Shown piece by piece: positions 28,270 to 36,629 of a DNA stretch of 64,000 nucleotides. The stretch's first letter is position 1. Every line of letters begins with the position of its first letter. The DNA is from Bog-756 sp963831535 (lineage in GTDB: Bacteria; Actinomycetota; Acidimicrobiia; Acidimicrobiales; RAAP-2), in assembly GCA_963831535.1 (NCBI GenBank), contig CAWHQP010000003.1:124001-188000 (forward strand), written 5' to 3'. The notes below the pieces were generated by a model. That model was given only the letters and a program-made list of their open reading frames with translations, was not told where the DNA came from and searched no databases. Position numbers and translations under genes: made by a program.

Positions 28270-29400
28270 GTGATCAAGTACCTGGGTTCGAAGCGGCGGT
28301 TGGTCCCGGCCCTCACCGAGCTGGCCCGGGCCTCGGGGGCCCGCACCGGGCTCGACCTGTTCTGCGGGACCACCCGGGTGGCCCAGGCCTGGAAGGCCTC
28401 GGGCATGGAGGTCACGGCGGTGGACACCACGCGGGTGGCCCACGTGCTGGCCCGGTGCTACGTAGCCACCGACCCCGATGTCCGCTCCGGGTTCCGGGGC
28501 GAACTGACCGGGGCGATCGAACACCTGAACGGCCTGGAGGGGCGTCCGGGGTACGTGGCCGCCACCTTCTGTGAGGCGTCGAGGTTCTTCCGACCCGAGA
28601 ACGGTGCCCGGATCGACGCCGTCCGGGACGCCATCGAGTCCGACTATGTCGGCACCGACCTGTGGCCGGTGCTGGTGACCAGCCTGCTCGAGGCGGCCGA
28701 CCGGGTCGACTCCACCACCGGCCTCCAGATGGCCTACCTGAAACAGTGGGCCGACCGGGCCCGACATCCCCTTTTGCTCCGGGTCCCCGAGCTCCTGGCC
28801 GGGCCGGGACGGGCGGTGCGGGGGGACGCGGTCTCCCTGGTCGGTTCGCCCCTGCTCGGGGAGGTCGATCTGGCCTATCTCGATCCGCCGTACAACCAGC
28901 ACCGCTACGACTCCAACTACCACGTGTGGGAGACCATCGTGGCCTGGGATCAGCCCACCTTCTACGGCGTGGCCTGCAAGCGCGACGACCTCCGTGACCC
29001 GGAGCAACGGAGTGCCTTCAACGGGCGTCGGACCATGCCGGTGGCGCTGGAGCGGGTGGTGGAGGGGGTCCGGGCCGAGGTCGTGATCCTCTCCTACAAC
29101 AACGAGTCGTGGCTGACCTTCGAGGAGCTCCACGAACTGTGTGCTGGCCGGGGCCACGTGGCCGTGCTGGCCTTCGACTCGGCCCGGTACGTGGGGGCGC
29201 GGATCGGCATCCACAACCCGGCCGGACGCAAGGTGGGCACGGTCTCCCATCTCCGCAACACCGAATACATGGTGGTGGTCGGGGACCGGGCCCAGGTGCG
29301 GCGGATGGTGGCGGCGGTCACCGCCGCGGACCTGGGTCGCCTGGTGGACCGGCCGGTCCCGCTGGTCATCCGGCCCGGGGAGGAAGCGGTGCCGGTTTGA
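28270..29400 (+). CDS. D12-class adenine-specific DNA methyltransferase (Dam-like), orphan
   Basis: A 376-residue N6-adenine methyltransferase candidate. The SAM-binding motif I region is GLDLFCGTTRVAQAW, after the class-typical N-terminal MIKYLGSKRRLVP. The catalytic motif IV is YLDPPYNQHRYDSNY with D205 first. LSYNNESW follows later, as in Dam/DpnM-like enzymes. No restriction endonuclease or specificity subunit is nearby, so it looks like a solitary methyltransferase with a regulatory or genome-maintenance role; the target site is unknown. The GTG start at 28270 follows a 70-base gap. The gene is intact with normal base composition, giving no sign of recent arrival. Confidence 0.82.
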   Translation: MIKYLGSKRRLVPALTELARASGARTGLDLFCGTTRVAQAWKASGMEVTAVDTTRVAHVLARCYVATDPDVRSGFRGELTGAIEHLNGLEGRPGYVAATFCEASRFFRPENGARIDAVRDAIESDYVGTDLWPVLVTSLLEAADRVDSTTGLQMAYLKQWADRARHPLLLRVPELLAGPGRAVRGDAVSLVGSPLLGEVDLAYLDPPYNQHRYDSNYHVWETIVAWDQPTFYGVACKRDDLRDPEQRSAFNGRRTMPVALERVVEGVRAEVVILSYNNESWLTFEELHELCAGRGHVAVLAFDSARYVGARIGIHNPAGRKVGTVSHLRNTEYMVVVGDRAQVRRMVAAVTAADLGRLVDRPVPLVIRPGEEAVPV

Positions 29401-29500
29401 CCGGGTAGCAGACCCCCTGCCAACGTGTTCCGACGCCGGCGGGATGCCACTCCAGGCGCGCCGCCCATCATCCGCGCAGGCACCAGAGGGGGACGACCAC

Positions 29501-30384
29501 ATGGGAGCACTCAGCGGGCGCACCGCCATCATCACCGGTGCCGGTCGTGGCATCGGGCGGGAGCACGCCCTGCTCTTCGCCGCGGAGGGGGCCAACGTGG
29601 TGGTCAACGACCTCGGCGGTGCCGTGGACGGCTCGGGAGATGACCGTTCGCCGGCCCAGCAGGTGGTGGACGAGATCACCGCGGCCGGCGGCCAGGCCGT
29701 GGCCAACGCCGAAGACGTGTGCGATTGGGAGGGCGGCAAGCGCCTCGTCGACACCGCGGTGGAGACCTTCGGGGACCTCCACATCCTGGTCAACAACGCC
29801 GGCATCCTCCGCGACCGGGTGCTCGTGAACATGTCCGAGGCCGAGTGGGACTCGGTCGTCCACGTCCACTTGAAGGGGCACTTCGTCCCCACCCGGCACG
29901 CCGCCGCGTACTGGCGCGAGCAGACCAAGGCCGGCAGGGAGGTCAGAGCGTCGGTGATCAACACCTCGTCGACCTCGGGACTGTTGGGCAATCCGGGCCA
30001 GTCCAACTATGGGGCGGCCAAAGCCGGGATCGCCGCCTTCACGGTCATCGCGGCCGAAGAGCTGATCCGCTACGGGGTCCGGGTCAATGCCATTGCTCCG
30101 GCCGGCCGCGCACCCGGATGACCGAGCAGACCCCGGGGCTCTCCGACATCGTCCGGGCTCCACGGGATGCCGCCGAGTTCGACAGCTGGGATCCCGCCAA
30201 CGTGTCGCCCCTGGTCGCTTACCTGGCCACCGAAGAGTGTCCGGCCACCGGCAGGGTCTTCTTCGTCCAGGGCGGACAGGTCCGCCTCTTCCAGCCCTGG
30301 ACCATGACCGAGTCCATCGACAAGGACGACGACCGCTGGACGGTGTCCGAACTGGCCGCGGAGATGCACCGACTCGGAGGCTGA
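29501..30384 (+). CDS. SDR family oxidoreductase (3-hydroxyacyl-CoA dehydrogenase/MFE-2-like), frame break
   Basis: A short-chain dehydrogenase of about 294 residues. ATG 29501 follows AGAGGGGG. Motifs: TAIITGAGRGIGREHALLFA, VVVNDLGGAVDGSG, ILVNNAGILRDRVL, INTSSTSGLLGNPGQSNYGA with Ser, Tyr and Lys, and ALTVIAAEEL-type helix. The GRGIGREHALLFAAEGA plus DLGGAVDG pattern is characteristic of the peroxisomal multifunctional enzyme 2 (R-hydroxyacyl-CoA) branch, so acyl-CoA beta-oxidation is likely. A break near 30105 separates VNAIAPA from RTRMTEQTPGLSDIV. The insert EFDSWDPANVSPLVAYLATE completes the usual C-terminus. It lies directly before an MFS gene. Confidence 0.85.
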
Positions 30385-30386
30385 GT

Positions 30387-32057
30387 ATGTCCCCGGTCCG
30401 GGGGTCAGACCGTCCCGGCGGGGACCAGGCCTTCGACCCCGACGAGGTCCGATCGGCCGAGGCCCTGCTCAGTGGCACCGGGGCCGGCGCCGAGGGCGGC
30501 ATCGTCGTACCCTGGCCGGTCCTCTTCCGCCACCGGGTGCACCGCCGGCTGGCCCGTTCCGACCGCTACCAGTGGTGGGTGCTCTGGACCGTCCTGGCCG
30601 GTCTGCTCTCGGTCAACATCACCTTCACCGTCTTCGTGGTGGCCCTGCCCCAGGTGGCCCGCGAGCTGCACACCTCGGTGTCCACCCTCACCTGGACCTC
30701 CACCGGCCCCCTGCTGGCCTTCGGCGTGGCCGCCCCGGTGCTGGGCAAACTCGGTGACCTGCGGGGCTACCGCAAGCTCTACCTGTGGGGTCTGTCCGGG
30801 GCGGCGCTCAGCGTGGTGCTGACGGCATCGGCCCCGACGGCCGGGGTCCTGATCGCCGCTCGCCTGTTCGACGGGGTCCAGGGCGCGGCCACCGGGGCTG
30901 CGTCCATGGCCCTCGTCCTCCAGGCCTTCTCCCATGAGGACCGGGTGAAGGCCATGGGCTGGTGGGCCCTGGTCGGGGCCGGCGGCCCGGTGCTCGGCGT
31001 GACCATCGGGGCCCCCATCATCCAGTACCTCGGGTGGCGGGCCCTGTTCTGGGGGGAGCTTCCCCTGATGGCCATCGCCGCGGTGCTGGCCGTCGTGGTC
31101 CTGCCCGCCCACGACCACGACCGACCCGCGGCAGGAGCGGCAGGGATGGAGGGGACGGCGAGGACAGGGGGGACGGTGGGGACAAGGGGGGCCGACGGGG
31201 ACACCGCCATCACCCGGGGTGCCCCCAGCCCGTGGAGCCAACTGGACTGGACAGGATCATGGTCGCTCGCCCTGTCGGTCACCGCCGGCCTGTTGGCCCT
31301 GAACGAGGCACCCTCGTGGGGTTTCACCGCTCCGGCCACCCTGGCCGTGTTCGCCGTGTGCCTCGCCGCCGGGATCTTCTTCGTGGCCCATGAGCGGCGG
31401 GCCCCGAGGCCCCTGATACCGCTCCGCTACTTCCGGATGCGCAACTTCGTGTTCCCGCTCGGCGCCCGGGCGTTCGTCAACTTCTCCTACATGGGCGGCT
31501 TCTTCCTGTTCCCCATCCTCATGGAGGGGGTCTACGGCTACAGCGAGACGCGGGCCGGGCTGGTGTCCACGGCCCGGCCGCTGCTGTTCTCGCTCGTGGC
31601 CCCGGCGGCGGGGTATGCGGCCGTCAAGGTGGGGGAGCGCTCACTCGTCATGGCCGGGGCCCTGGCCCTGACGGTGTCCATGGTCGTCTTCACCCAACTC
31701 GGGTCCAGTCCGTCGCTGGTCGTGATCATCATCGCCCTCGCCCTGTCGGGGGTGGGCAACGGGCTGTCCACCCCGTCGACGGTGTCGTCGGCCTCGAACG
31801 AGGTGGCCGCCGACGAACTGGGGGTCATGAGTGCGGCCCAACAGCTGATCACCCAGATCGGGATCGTGGCCGGCATCCAGGTCATGGTCACCGTGCAGGC
31901 CTCGGCCCACGGTGGCGTGGGTTCGCTGGCCTCGTTCCACCGGGCCTACGCCGTCGGTGCTGTGGGGGCCGTCCTGGCCGGGGTGTGCGGTTTCTTCGTG
32001 CGCAACACGCCGAGAGGCGAGCACTCCGATCTGCTGTCGGACCCGCCCCCGGCCTGA
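30387..32057 (+). CDS. MFS transporter, DHA2 (EmrB/QacA) type
   Basis: A 556-residue, 14-TM drug:proton antiporter-like protein. TM1 is WWVLWTVLAGLLSVNITFTVF, followed by VALPQVARELHTSVSTLTW, the family signature of DHA2. Motif A is GKLGDLRGYRKLYL. A low-complexity loop rich in Gly, Thr and Ala (about 250-275) lies between the halves and is encoded by a GGGGAC-like repeat near 31140-31200. The start ATG 30387 is two bases after the SDR stop, so the two are cotranscribed. The substrate is unknown. The gene converges on the SCP2 gene with 20 bases between stops and no clear terminator. Confidence 0.9.
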   Translation: MSPVRGSDRPGGDQAFDPDEVRSAEALLSGTGAGAEGGIVVPWPVLFRHRVHRRLARSDRYQWWVLWTVLAGLLSVNITFTVFVVALPQVARELHTSVSTLTWTSTGPLLAFGVAAPVLGKLGDLRGYRKLYLWGLSGAALSVVLTASAPTAGVLIAARLFDGVQGAATGAASMALVLQAFSHEDRVKAMGWWALVGAGGPVLGVTIGAPIIQYLGWRALFWGELPLMAIAAVLAVVVLPAHDHDRPAAGAAGMEGTARTGGTVGTRGADGDTAITRGAPSPWSQLDWTGSWSLALSVTAGLLALNEAPSWGFTAPATLAVFAVCLAAGIFFVAHERRAPRPLIPLRYFRMRNFVFPLGARAFVNFSYMGGFFLFPILMEGVYGYSETRAGLVSTARPLLFSLVAPAAGYAAVKVGERSLVMAGALALTVSMVVFTQLGSSPSLVVIIIALALSGVGNGLSTPSTVSSASNEVAADELGVMSAAQQLITQIGIVAGIQVMVTVQASAHGGVGSLASFHRAYAVGAVGAVLAGVCGFFVRNTPRGEHSDLLSDPPPA

Positions 32058-32077
32058 GCCGCCGATCCGACCGGGAC

Positions 32078-32485
32078 CTACCGGGTGATGGCCAGGATGC
32101 GGGCGGCGATCTCGGCGGCCGCCGGGTCGGGGGTGGCGGTCTGGAGGGCCATCAGTTTGGCGATGTCGCCCTCCACCTTGATCTTTCCCGACATGAAGGC
32201 CTGCAGGCCGGCCTGCGGATTGCCTTCGACCAGGATGGCCTTGGCCACCTCGTAGTCGAGGGTCACCTTCAAGTCGATGGGCTCGATGTGGCCGGTGTCG
32301 AGGACCAACTCGCCCGAGGACGTGTCCACATGGGCCAGCACGGTGCCTTCGCCGAAGGGCACGGCCCCGATGACCAGGTTCATCCGAATGGCGTGTTCGA
32401 TGGTGGCTCCCTTGCCGTCGAACTCCGCCCGGATGGACCGTGCCTCGTCCAGCCATTCGTCGCTCAAGAACTCGTAGGTGGCCAT
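32078..32485 (-). CDS. SCP2 sterol-binding domain protein
   Basis: A 135-residue single-domain protein of the SCP2 fold, which binds lipids or acyl-CoAs in a hydrophobic pocket. The core reads TIEHAIRMNLVIGAVPFGEG, then VTLDYEVAKAILVEGNPQAG and LQAFMSGKIKVEGDIAKLMAL, the last being the family's most conserved strand-helix unit. I chose ATG 32485 (MATYEFLSDEWLDEARSI) because GGAGCAG lies just upstream and the frame before it looks non-coding. Neighbouring SDR and acyl-related genes fit a role in lipid metabolism, but it has its own strand and promoter. Confidence 0.88.
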   Translation of the reverse strand: MATYEFLSDEWLDEARSIRAEFDGKGATIEHAIRMNLVIGAVPFGEGTVLAHVDTSSGELVLDTGHIEPIDLKVTLDYEVAKAILVEGNPQAGLQAFMSGKIKVEGDIAKLMALQTATPDPAAAEIAARILAITR

Positions 32486-32605
32486 CGCTGTGCTGCTCCT
32501 TGCCCGTGGTGTGGTCTGGCCGTCCACACTAACCCGAGCCCCGGCTGCTTCCCGAGCCCGGTGCCAGGAGGGGCCAGGGTGGTGGGTGGGGCCCGGTGCG
32601 GCCGG

Positions 32606-32611
32606 TAGCAT
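32606..32611 (+). promoter_or_regulatory. -10 box TAGCAT of a probable leaderless promoter
   Basis: TAGCAT lies eight bases before the GTG of the alpha/beta hydrolase that heads the gatCAB group. The same hexamer occurs at 51276. Confidence 0.55.
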
Positions 32612-32619
32612 CCGGTTCC

Positions 32620-33393
32620 GTGACTGCTCCCATCCTTCCCGGTGCCGAGCCGTGGTCCGCCGCCGGCGACGCCCACGGTGTCCTCGTGCTGCACGGCTTC
32701 ACCGGCAATCCCGCCTCCATGCGCCCGCTCGCCGAGGCGTGTGCCAAGGCGGGCCTGACCGTCGAGCTGCCCCTGCTCCCCGGGCACGGCACCTCCCTCG
32801 ACGACATGGTTCCCACGCGGTGGGAGGACTGGTCGGGTGCGGCGGAAGCCGAGTACCAGGCGCTGGCCGCCCGGTGCCAACGGGTGGTGGTCACCGGATT
32901 GTCCATGGGTGGCACACTGACCTGCTGGCTGGCCGAGCACCACCCCGAGATCGCCGGCATCGCCCTCGTCAACCCGCTGATCCAGAGCCCCGATGCGGAG
33001 ATCCGCGGGGCCCTGGAGGCCCTCGCCGAGGCGGGCACCGACGTGATCGACGCCATCGGATCCGACATCAACAAGGAGGGGGTGGTGGAGTCGGCCTATC
33101 CGGCGACACCGGTGGCCGGCCTGCTGTCGCTGCTCGAGGGGGCCGACGACACCCGGGCCGGACTGGCCGGGATCCACTGTCCGACCCTGCTGGTGTCCAG
33201 CCGGGAGGACCATGTCGTGGACCCGGTGTCGGGCGATGTGCTGGCCCGTTCGGTGGGGGGCCCACTCGAGCGCATCCACTTGGAGAACAGCTATCACGTC
33301 GCCACGCTGGACTGGGACGCCCCGCTCATCGAACAGGCGGTGGTCGACTTCGCGGTCGGGGTCATGGGCGGACCACGCCCCGACGCCGGTTGA
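32620..33393 (+). CDS. alpha/beta hydrolase (carboxylesterase/monoacylglycerol lipase-like)
   Basis: A 257-residue soluble hydrolase. The oxyanion HG motif is VLVLHGFTGNPASM; the nucleophile elbow is VTGLSMGGTLT (GxSxG); Asp and His come from SREDHVVDPVSG and ENSYHVATLDWD. This order and the short lid match Est30/MGL-type carboxylesterases. The physiological ester is unknown. Start GTG 32620 is preferred because of the TAGCAT box; another GTG lies 24 bases upstream. It precedes gatC by 16 bases and is probably cotranscribed with the amidotransferase genes, although no functional link is evident. Confidence 0.85.
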   Translation: MTAPILPGAEPWSAAGDAHGVLVLHGFTGNPASMRPLAEACAKAGLTVELPLLPGHGTSLDDMVPTRWEDWSGAAEAEYQALAARCQRVVVTGLSMGGTLTCWLAEHHPEIAGIALVNPLIQSPDAEIRGALEALAEAGTDVIDAIGSDINKEGVVESAYPATPVAGLLSLLEGADDTRAGLAGIHCPTLLVSSREDHVVDPVSGDVLARSVGGPLERIHLENSYHVATLDWDAPLIEQAVVDFAVGVMGGPRPDAG

Positions 33394-33409
33394 TGCGGGA
33401 ACCCATCCG

Positions 33410-33718
33410 ATGAGCACCCCGGACCGGATCACCCGCGCCGACGTGGCCCACGTCGCCGACTTAGCCCGCCTGGCCCTGACCGATGAGGAGCTGGACCTGT
33501 TCACGGGGCAGCTGGCCCAGGTGCTCGACCACGCCGCCGACGTCGCCTCGCTGGACCTGGAAGGGGTGAAGCCCACGGCCCACGCCATGGCCGTCACCAA
33601 CGTACTGCGACCCGACGAGGTGCGGCCCTGTCTCGACCGGGACGAGGTCCTGGGCCAAGCCCCCTCGGTGGAGGACCACCGGTTCCGGGTTCCCCGCATC
33701 CTGGGTGAGGCCCCGTGA
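33410..33718 (+). CDS. gatC: Asp-tRNA(Asn)/Glu-tRNA(Gln) amidotransferase subunit C
   Basis: A 102-residue subunit that tethers GatA and GatB. The protein begins TRADVAHVADLARLALTDEE and contains QVLDHAADVASLDLEGVKPT, the family hallmark, ending with VEDHRFRVPRILGE. The ATG at 33410 has no strong ribosome site, but the preceding gene ends 16 bases upstream. The stop overlaps gatA by four bases. The complex converts misacylated Glu-tRNA(Gln) and/or Asp-tRNA(Asn), consistent with an organism lacking GlnRS. Confidence 0.95.
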   Translation: MSTPDRITRADVAHVADLARLALTDEELDLFTGQLAQVLDHAADVASLDLEGVKPTAHAMAVTNVLRPDEVRPCLDRDEVLGQAPSVEDHRFRVPRILGEAP

Positions 33719-35184
33719 CCGCCGCCCCCCGCCCTTCGATGTTCCTGGCCAACGCCGTCCGCTCGGGGGCCCGTTCTGCGGTCGACGTGGTGGACGAGCA
33801 TCTGGCCGCCATCGAGGCCGGTGACGGCGACGTCCACGCCTTCAACCTGGTCATGGCAGACGAGGCCAGGGCGCAGGCCGTCGAGGTGGACCGCACCGTG
33901 GCCGATGGGAACGATCCGGGACTCCTGGCCGGAGTGCCGGTGGCCCTGAAGGACAATCTGTGCACCCGGGGCGTGCCCACCACCTGCTCGTCCCGGATCC
34001 TCGAGGGGTGGCGACCTCCCTATGACGCCACGGTGGTGACCCGATTGCGGCGCGCCGGAGCGGTGGTGGTGGGCAAGACCAACATGGATGAGTTCGCCAT
34101 GGGCTCCTCCACGGAGACGTCCGCCTTCGGACCCACCCGCAACCCCCACGACCTCGGGAGGGTCCCCGGCGGCTCGTCGGGAGGATCGGCGGCGGCGGTG
34201 GCGGCCGGCTTCGTGCCCCTGGCCCTCGGTTCGGACACCGGGGGATCGATTCGCCAGCCGGCCGCCCTGTGCGGGGTGGTGGGGATGAAGCCTACCTACG
34301 GCACGGTGTCCCGGTACGGCCTGGTGGCCTTCGCCAGCTCCCTCGACCAGATCGGTCCCTTCGCCACCACGGTGGCCGATGCCGCCCTCCTCTTCGACGT
34401 GATCGGTGGCCACGATCCGGCCGACTCGACCTCGCTCAACCGGCCCACGCCGAGAGTCCTCGCCGTGCTCGACGACGGGGTGGCCGGTCTGACCGTGGGG
34501 GTGCTGAGCCAGCTCCTCGACGGGGCCGATCCCGACGTGGTGGCCCGGGTCCACCAGGCCGCCGAGGCCCTGGCCGCCGCCGGGGCCAGGGTCGAGGAGG
34601 CCTCGGTGCCCGAGGTCACCCTCGGGCTCTCCGCGTACTACCTGATCGCCCCGGGTGAGGCGTCATCCAACCTGGCCCGTTACGACGGCGTCCGCTACGG
34701 CCTGCGGCGCGACGCCGAGGACACCGCGGCCATGAACACCGCCACCCGCTCGGCCGGCTTCGGGGACGAGGTGAAGCGCCGGATCATGCTGGGCACCTAT
34801 GTGCTCTCCGCTGGCTACATGGACGCCTATTACAACCAGGCCCTCAAGGTACGCACCACCATCATCCAGGGGTTCGACACGGCCTACCGCCGCTGCGACG
34901 TCCTCCTCGGTCCGACCGCGCCGACCACAGCCTTTCCCCTCGGGGCCAAAACCGGTGACCCCTTGGCCATGTACCTGTCGGACGTCTGTACCATCCCGAG
35001 CAATCTGGCCGGACATCCGGCGATCAGCGTCCCGTTCGGGGCCGGGGACGACGGGCTTCCCGTCGGCATCCAGCTCCTCGGACCGGCACTGTCCGAGGGA
35101 ACGTTGTTCAAGGTGGCCGCCGTCGTGGAGGCGGCCGCCCCCAGCCTCGCCCCCCCGTCACTGCCCACGGTGGTGCGGGCGTGA
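33715..35184 (+). CDS. gatA: Asp-tRNA(Asn)/Glu-tRNA(Gln) amidotransferase subunit A
   Basis: The amidase subunit, 489 residues, which releases ammonia from glutamine for transfer to the misacylated tRNA. The Ser-Ser-Lys triad is complete: K79 in VALKDNLC, S154 in PGGSSGGSAAAVA and nucleophile S178 in SDTGGSIRQPAA. These are the same positions as in well-studied GatA proteins, which confirms the GTG start at 33715. The gene overlaps gatC and gatB by four bases each, giving strict coupling of the three subunits. Confidence 0.97.
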   Translation: MTAAPRPSMFLANAVRSGARSAVDVVDEHLAAIEAGDGDVHAFNLVMADEARAQAVEVDRTVADGNDPGLLAGVPVALKDNLCTRGVPTTCSSRILEGWRPPYDATVVTRLRRAGAVVVGKTNMDEFAMGSSTETSAFGPTRNPHDLGRVPGGSSGGSAAAVAAGFVPLALGSDTGGSIRQPAALCGVVGMKPTYGTVSRYGLVAFASSLDQIGPFATTVADAALLFDVIGGHDPADSTSLNRPTPRVLAVLDDGVAGLTVGVLSQLLDGADPDVVARVHQAAEALAAAGARVEEASVPEVTLGLSAYYLIAPGEASSNLARYDGVRYGLRRDAEDTAAMNTATRSAGFGDEVKRRIMLGTYVLSAGYMDAYYNQALKVRTTIIQGFDTAYRRCDVLLGPTAPTTAFPLGAKTGDPLAMYLSDVCTIPSNLAGHPAISVPFGAGDDGLPVGIQLLGPALSEGTLFKVAAVVEAAAPSLAPPSLPTVVRA

Positions 35185-36629
35185 AACCGGGTTGGGAGAT
35201 GGTGGTGGGCCTGGAGGTCCACTGCGAGCTGAAGACGGCCACCAAACTGTTCTGTGGCTGCCCCAACATGTTCGGTGACCAGCCCAACACGAACGTGTGC
35301 CCGGTCTGTCTGGGACTGCCCGGATCGTTGCCGGTCATCAACCAGCGGGCGGTGGAACTGGCCATGGCCATTGGCACGGCGCTCCACTGCGAGATCCTGC
35401 CCTCCACGTTTCACCGGAAGAACTACTTCTATCCCGACCAGGCCAAGGACTACCAGATCAGCCAGTACGACGAGCCCATCAACGTGAACGGCTACCTCGA
35501 ACTGCCCGGCGGGACGGTGGTCGGGATCGAGCGGGCCCACATGGAAGAGGACACGGGCAAGACGACCCATGCGGGGGCGTCGGGCCGGATCCACGGTGCT
35601 GCCTACTCACTGGTCGATTACAACCGCTCGGGTGTGCCGCTGGTGGAGATCGTGAGCCGGCCGGACATGCGGTCCTCCGCCCAGGCCCGGGCCTACGCCA
35701 CCGAACTGCGAGGTGTCCTCGTGGCCTCGGGGGCGTCGGACGGAAAGATGGAGGAGGGATCGATGCGGGTGGACGCCAACGTGTCGGTCCGGCGCTCCTC
35801 GGACGATCCGTTCGGGACCCGCTGCGAGATCAAGAACCTGAACTCGGTTCGATCGCTGGGCCGGGCCATCGAGTATGAGGCCGACCGTCAGATCGCCCTC
35901 CTCGAGTCGGGTGAACCGGTCATCCAGCAGACCCGGCACTGGGACGAGGACGCCGGCCGCACCCAGGCTCTCCGCTCCAAGGAGGACGCCTTCGACTACC
36001 GCTACTTCCTCGAGCCCGACTTGGTCCCACTGGTTCCCGATGCCGAGTGGATCACCGCGGTGTCCGACACCATGGGGCCCATGCCCGCCGTCCGTCGCTC
36101 CCGTCTGGTGGAGCTGCTCGTGGAGGGTGGAGGGGCCTCCGACGCCCAGGTGGACCAGGTGGCCACCGTGGTCGATCTGGACCTCGACGGGCTGGTCATT
36201 GGGGCCGCCGCCGCCGGCGTGTCGCCGGCTCTGGCCCTGGCCCGGACGTCGAACGAGGCGGCCAACGATGCCGAGGCGGCCAAGGGCCTCGTGCCCGAGT
36301 CCTACGTCGCCCTCCTGTCGATGGAGGCCGACGGCACGTTGACGGCTACCCAGTCCAAGGTGGTGCTGGCCGAGATGTTGGCCCACGGGGGCGAACCGGC
36401 GGCCATCGCCTCGGCCAAGGGATTCGAGGCGATGTCGGAGGACTCGCTGACCACGGTGGTGAGGGAGGTGGTCGATGCCTACCCCGACGAGTGGGCTCGC
36501 TACTGCGGCGAGGACGAGACCGATCGGAAACGGATGGAGGGCTTCCTCACTGGAGCGGTGATGAAGATGACGCGCGGCCAGGCCGATGCCCGGGCCGTGC
36601 AGGCCGAACTGAACCGGCTACGGGCCTGA
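35181..36629 (+). CDS. gatB: Asp-tRNA(Asn)/Glu-tRNA(Gln) amidotransferase subunit B
   Basis: The kinase and tRNA-binding subunit, 482 residues, which phosphorylates the misacylated amino acid before amidation. Signatures: MVVGLEVHCELKTATKLFC, NTNVCPVCLGLPGSLP with the zinc Cys, KNYFYPDQAKDYQISQYD, and DYNRSGVPLVEIVS. The YqeY-like tail ends GAVMKMTRGQADARAVQAEL. The 3' end overlaps the stop of the leftward GH43-like gene by 12 bases, so transcription of the two meets head-on there; no terminator is visible between them. Confidence 0.97.
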   Translation: MKPGWEMVVGLEVHCELKTATKLFCGCPNMFGDQPNTNVCPVCLGLPGSLPVINQRAVELAMAIGTALHCEILPSTFHRKNYFYPDQAKDYQISQYDEPINVNGYLELPGGTVVGIERAHMEEDTGKTTHAGASGRIHGAAYSLVDYNRSGVPLVEIVSRPDMRSSAQARAYATELRGVLVASGASDGKMEEGSMRVDANVSVRRSSDDPFGTRCEIKNLNSVRSLGRAIEYEADRQIALLESGEPVIQQTRHWDEDAGRTQALRSKEDAFDYRYFLEPDLVPLVPDAEWITAVSDTMGPMPAVRRSRLVELLVEGGGASDAQVDQVATVVDLDLDGLVIGAAAAGVSPALALARTSNEAANDAEAAKGLVPESYVALLSMEADGTLTATQSKVVLAEMLAHGGEPAAIASAKGFEAMSEDSLTTVVREVVDAYPDEWARYCGEDETDRKRMEGFLTGAVMKMTRGQADARAVQAELNRLRA

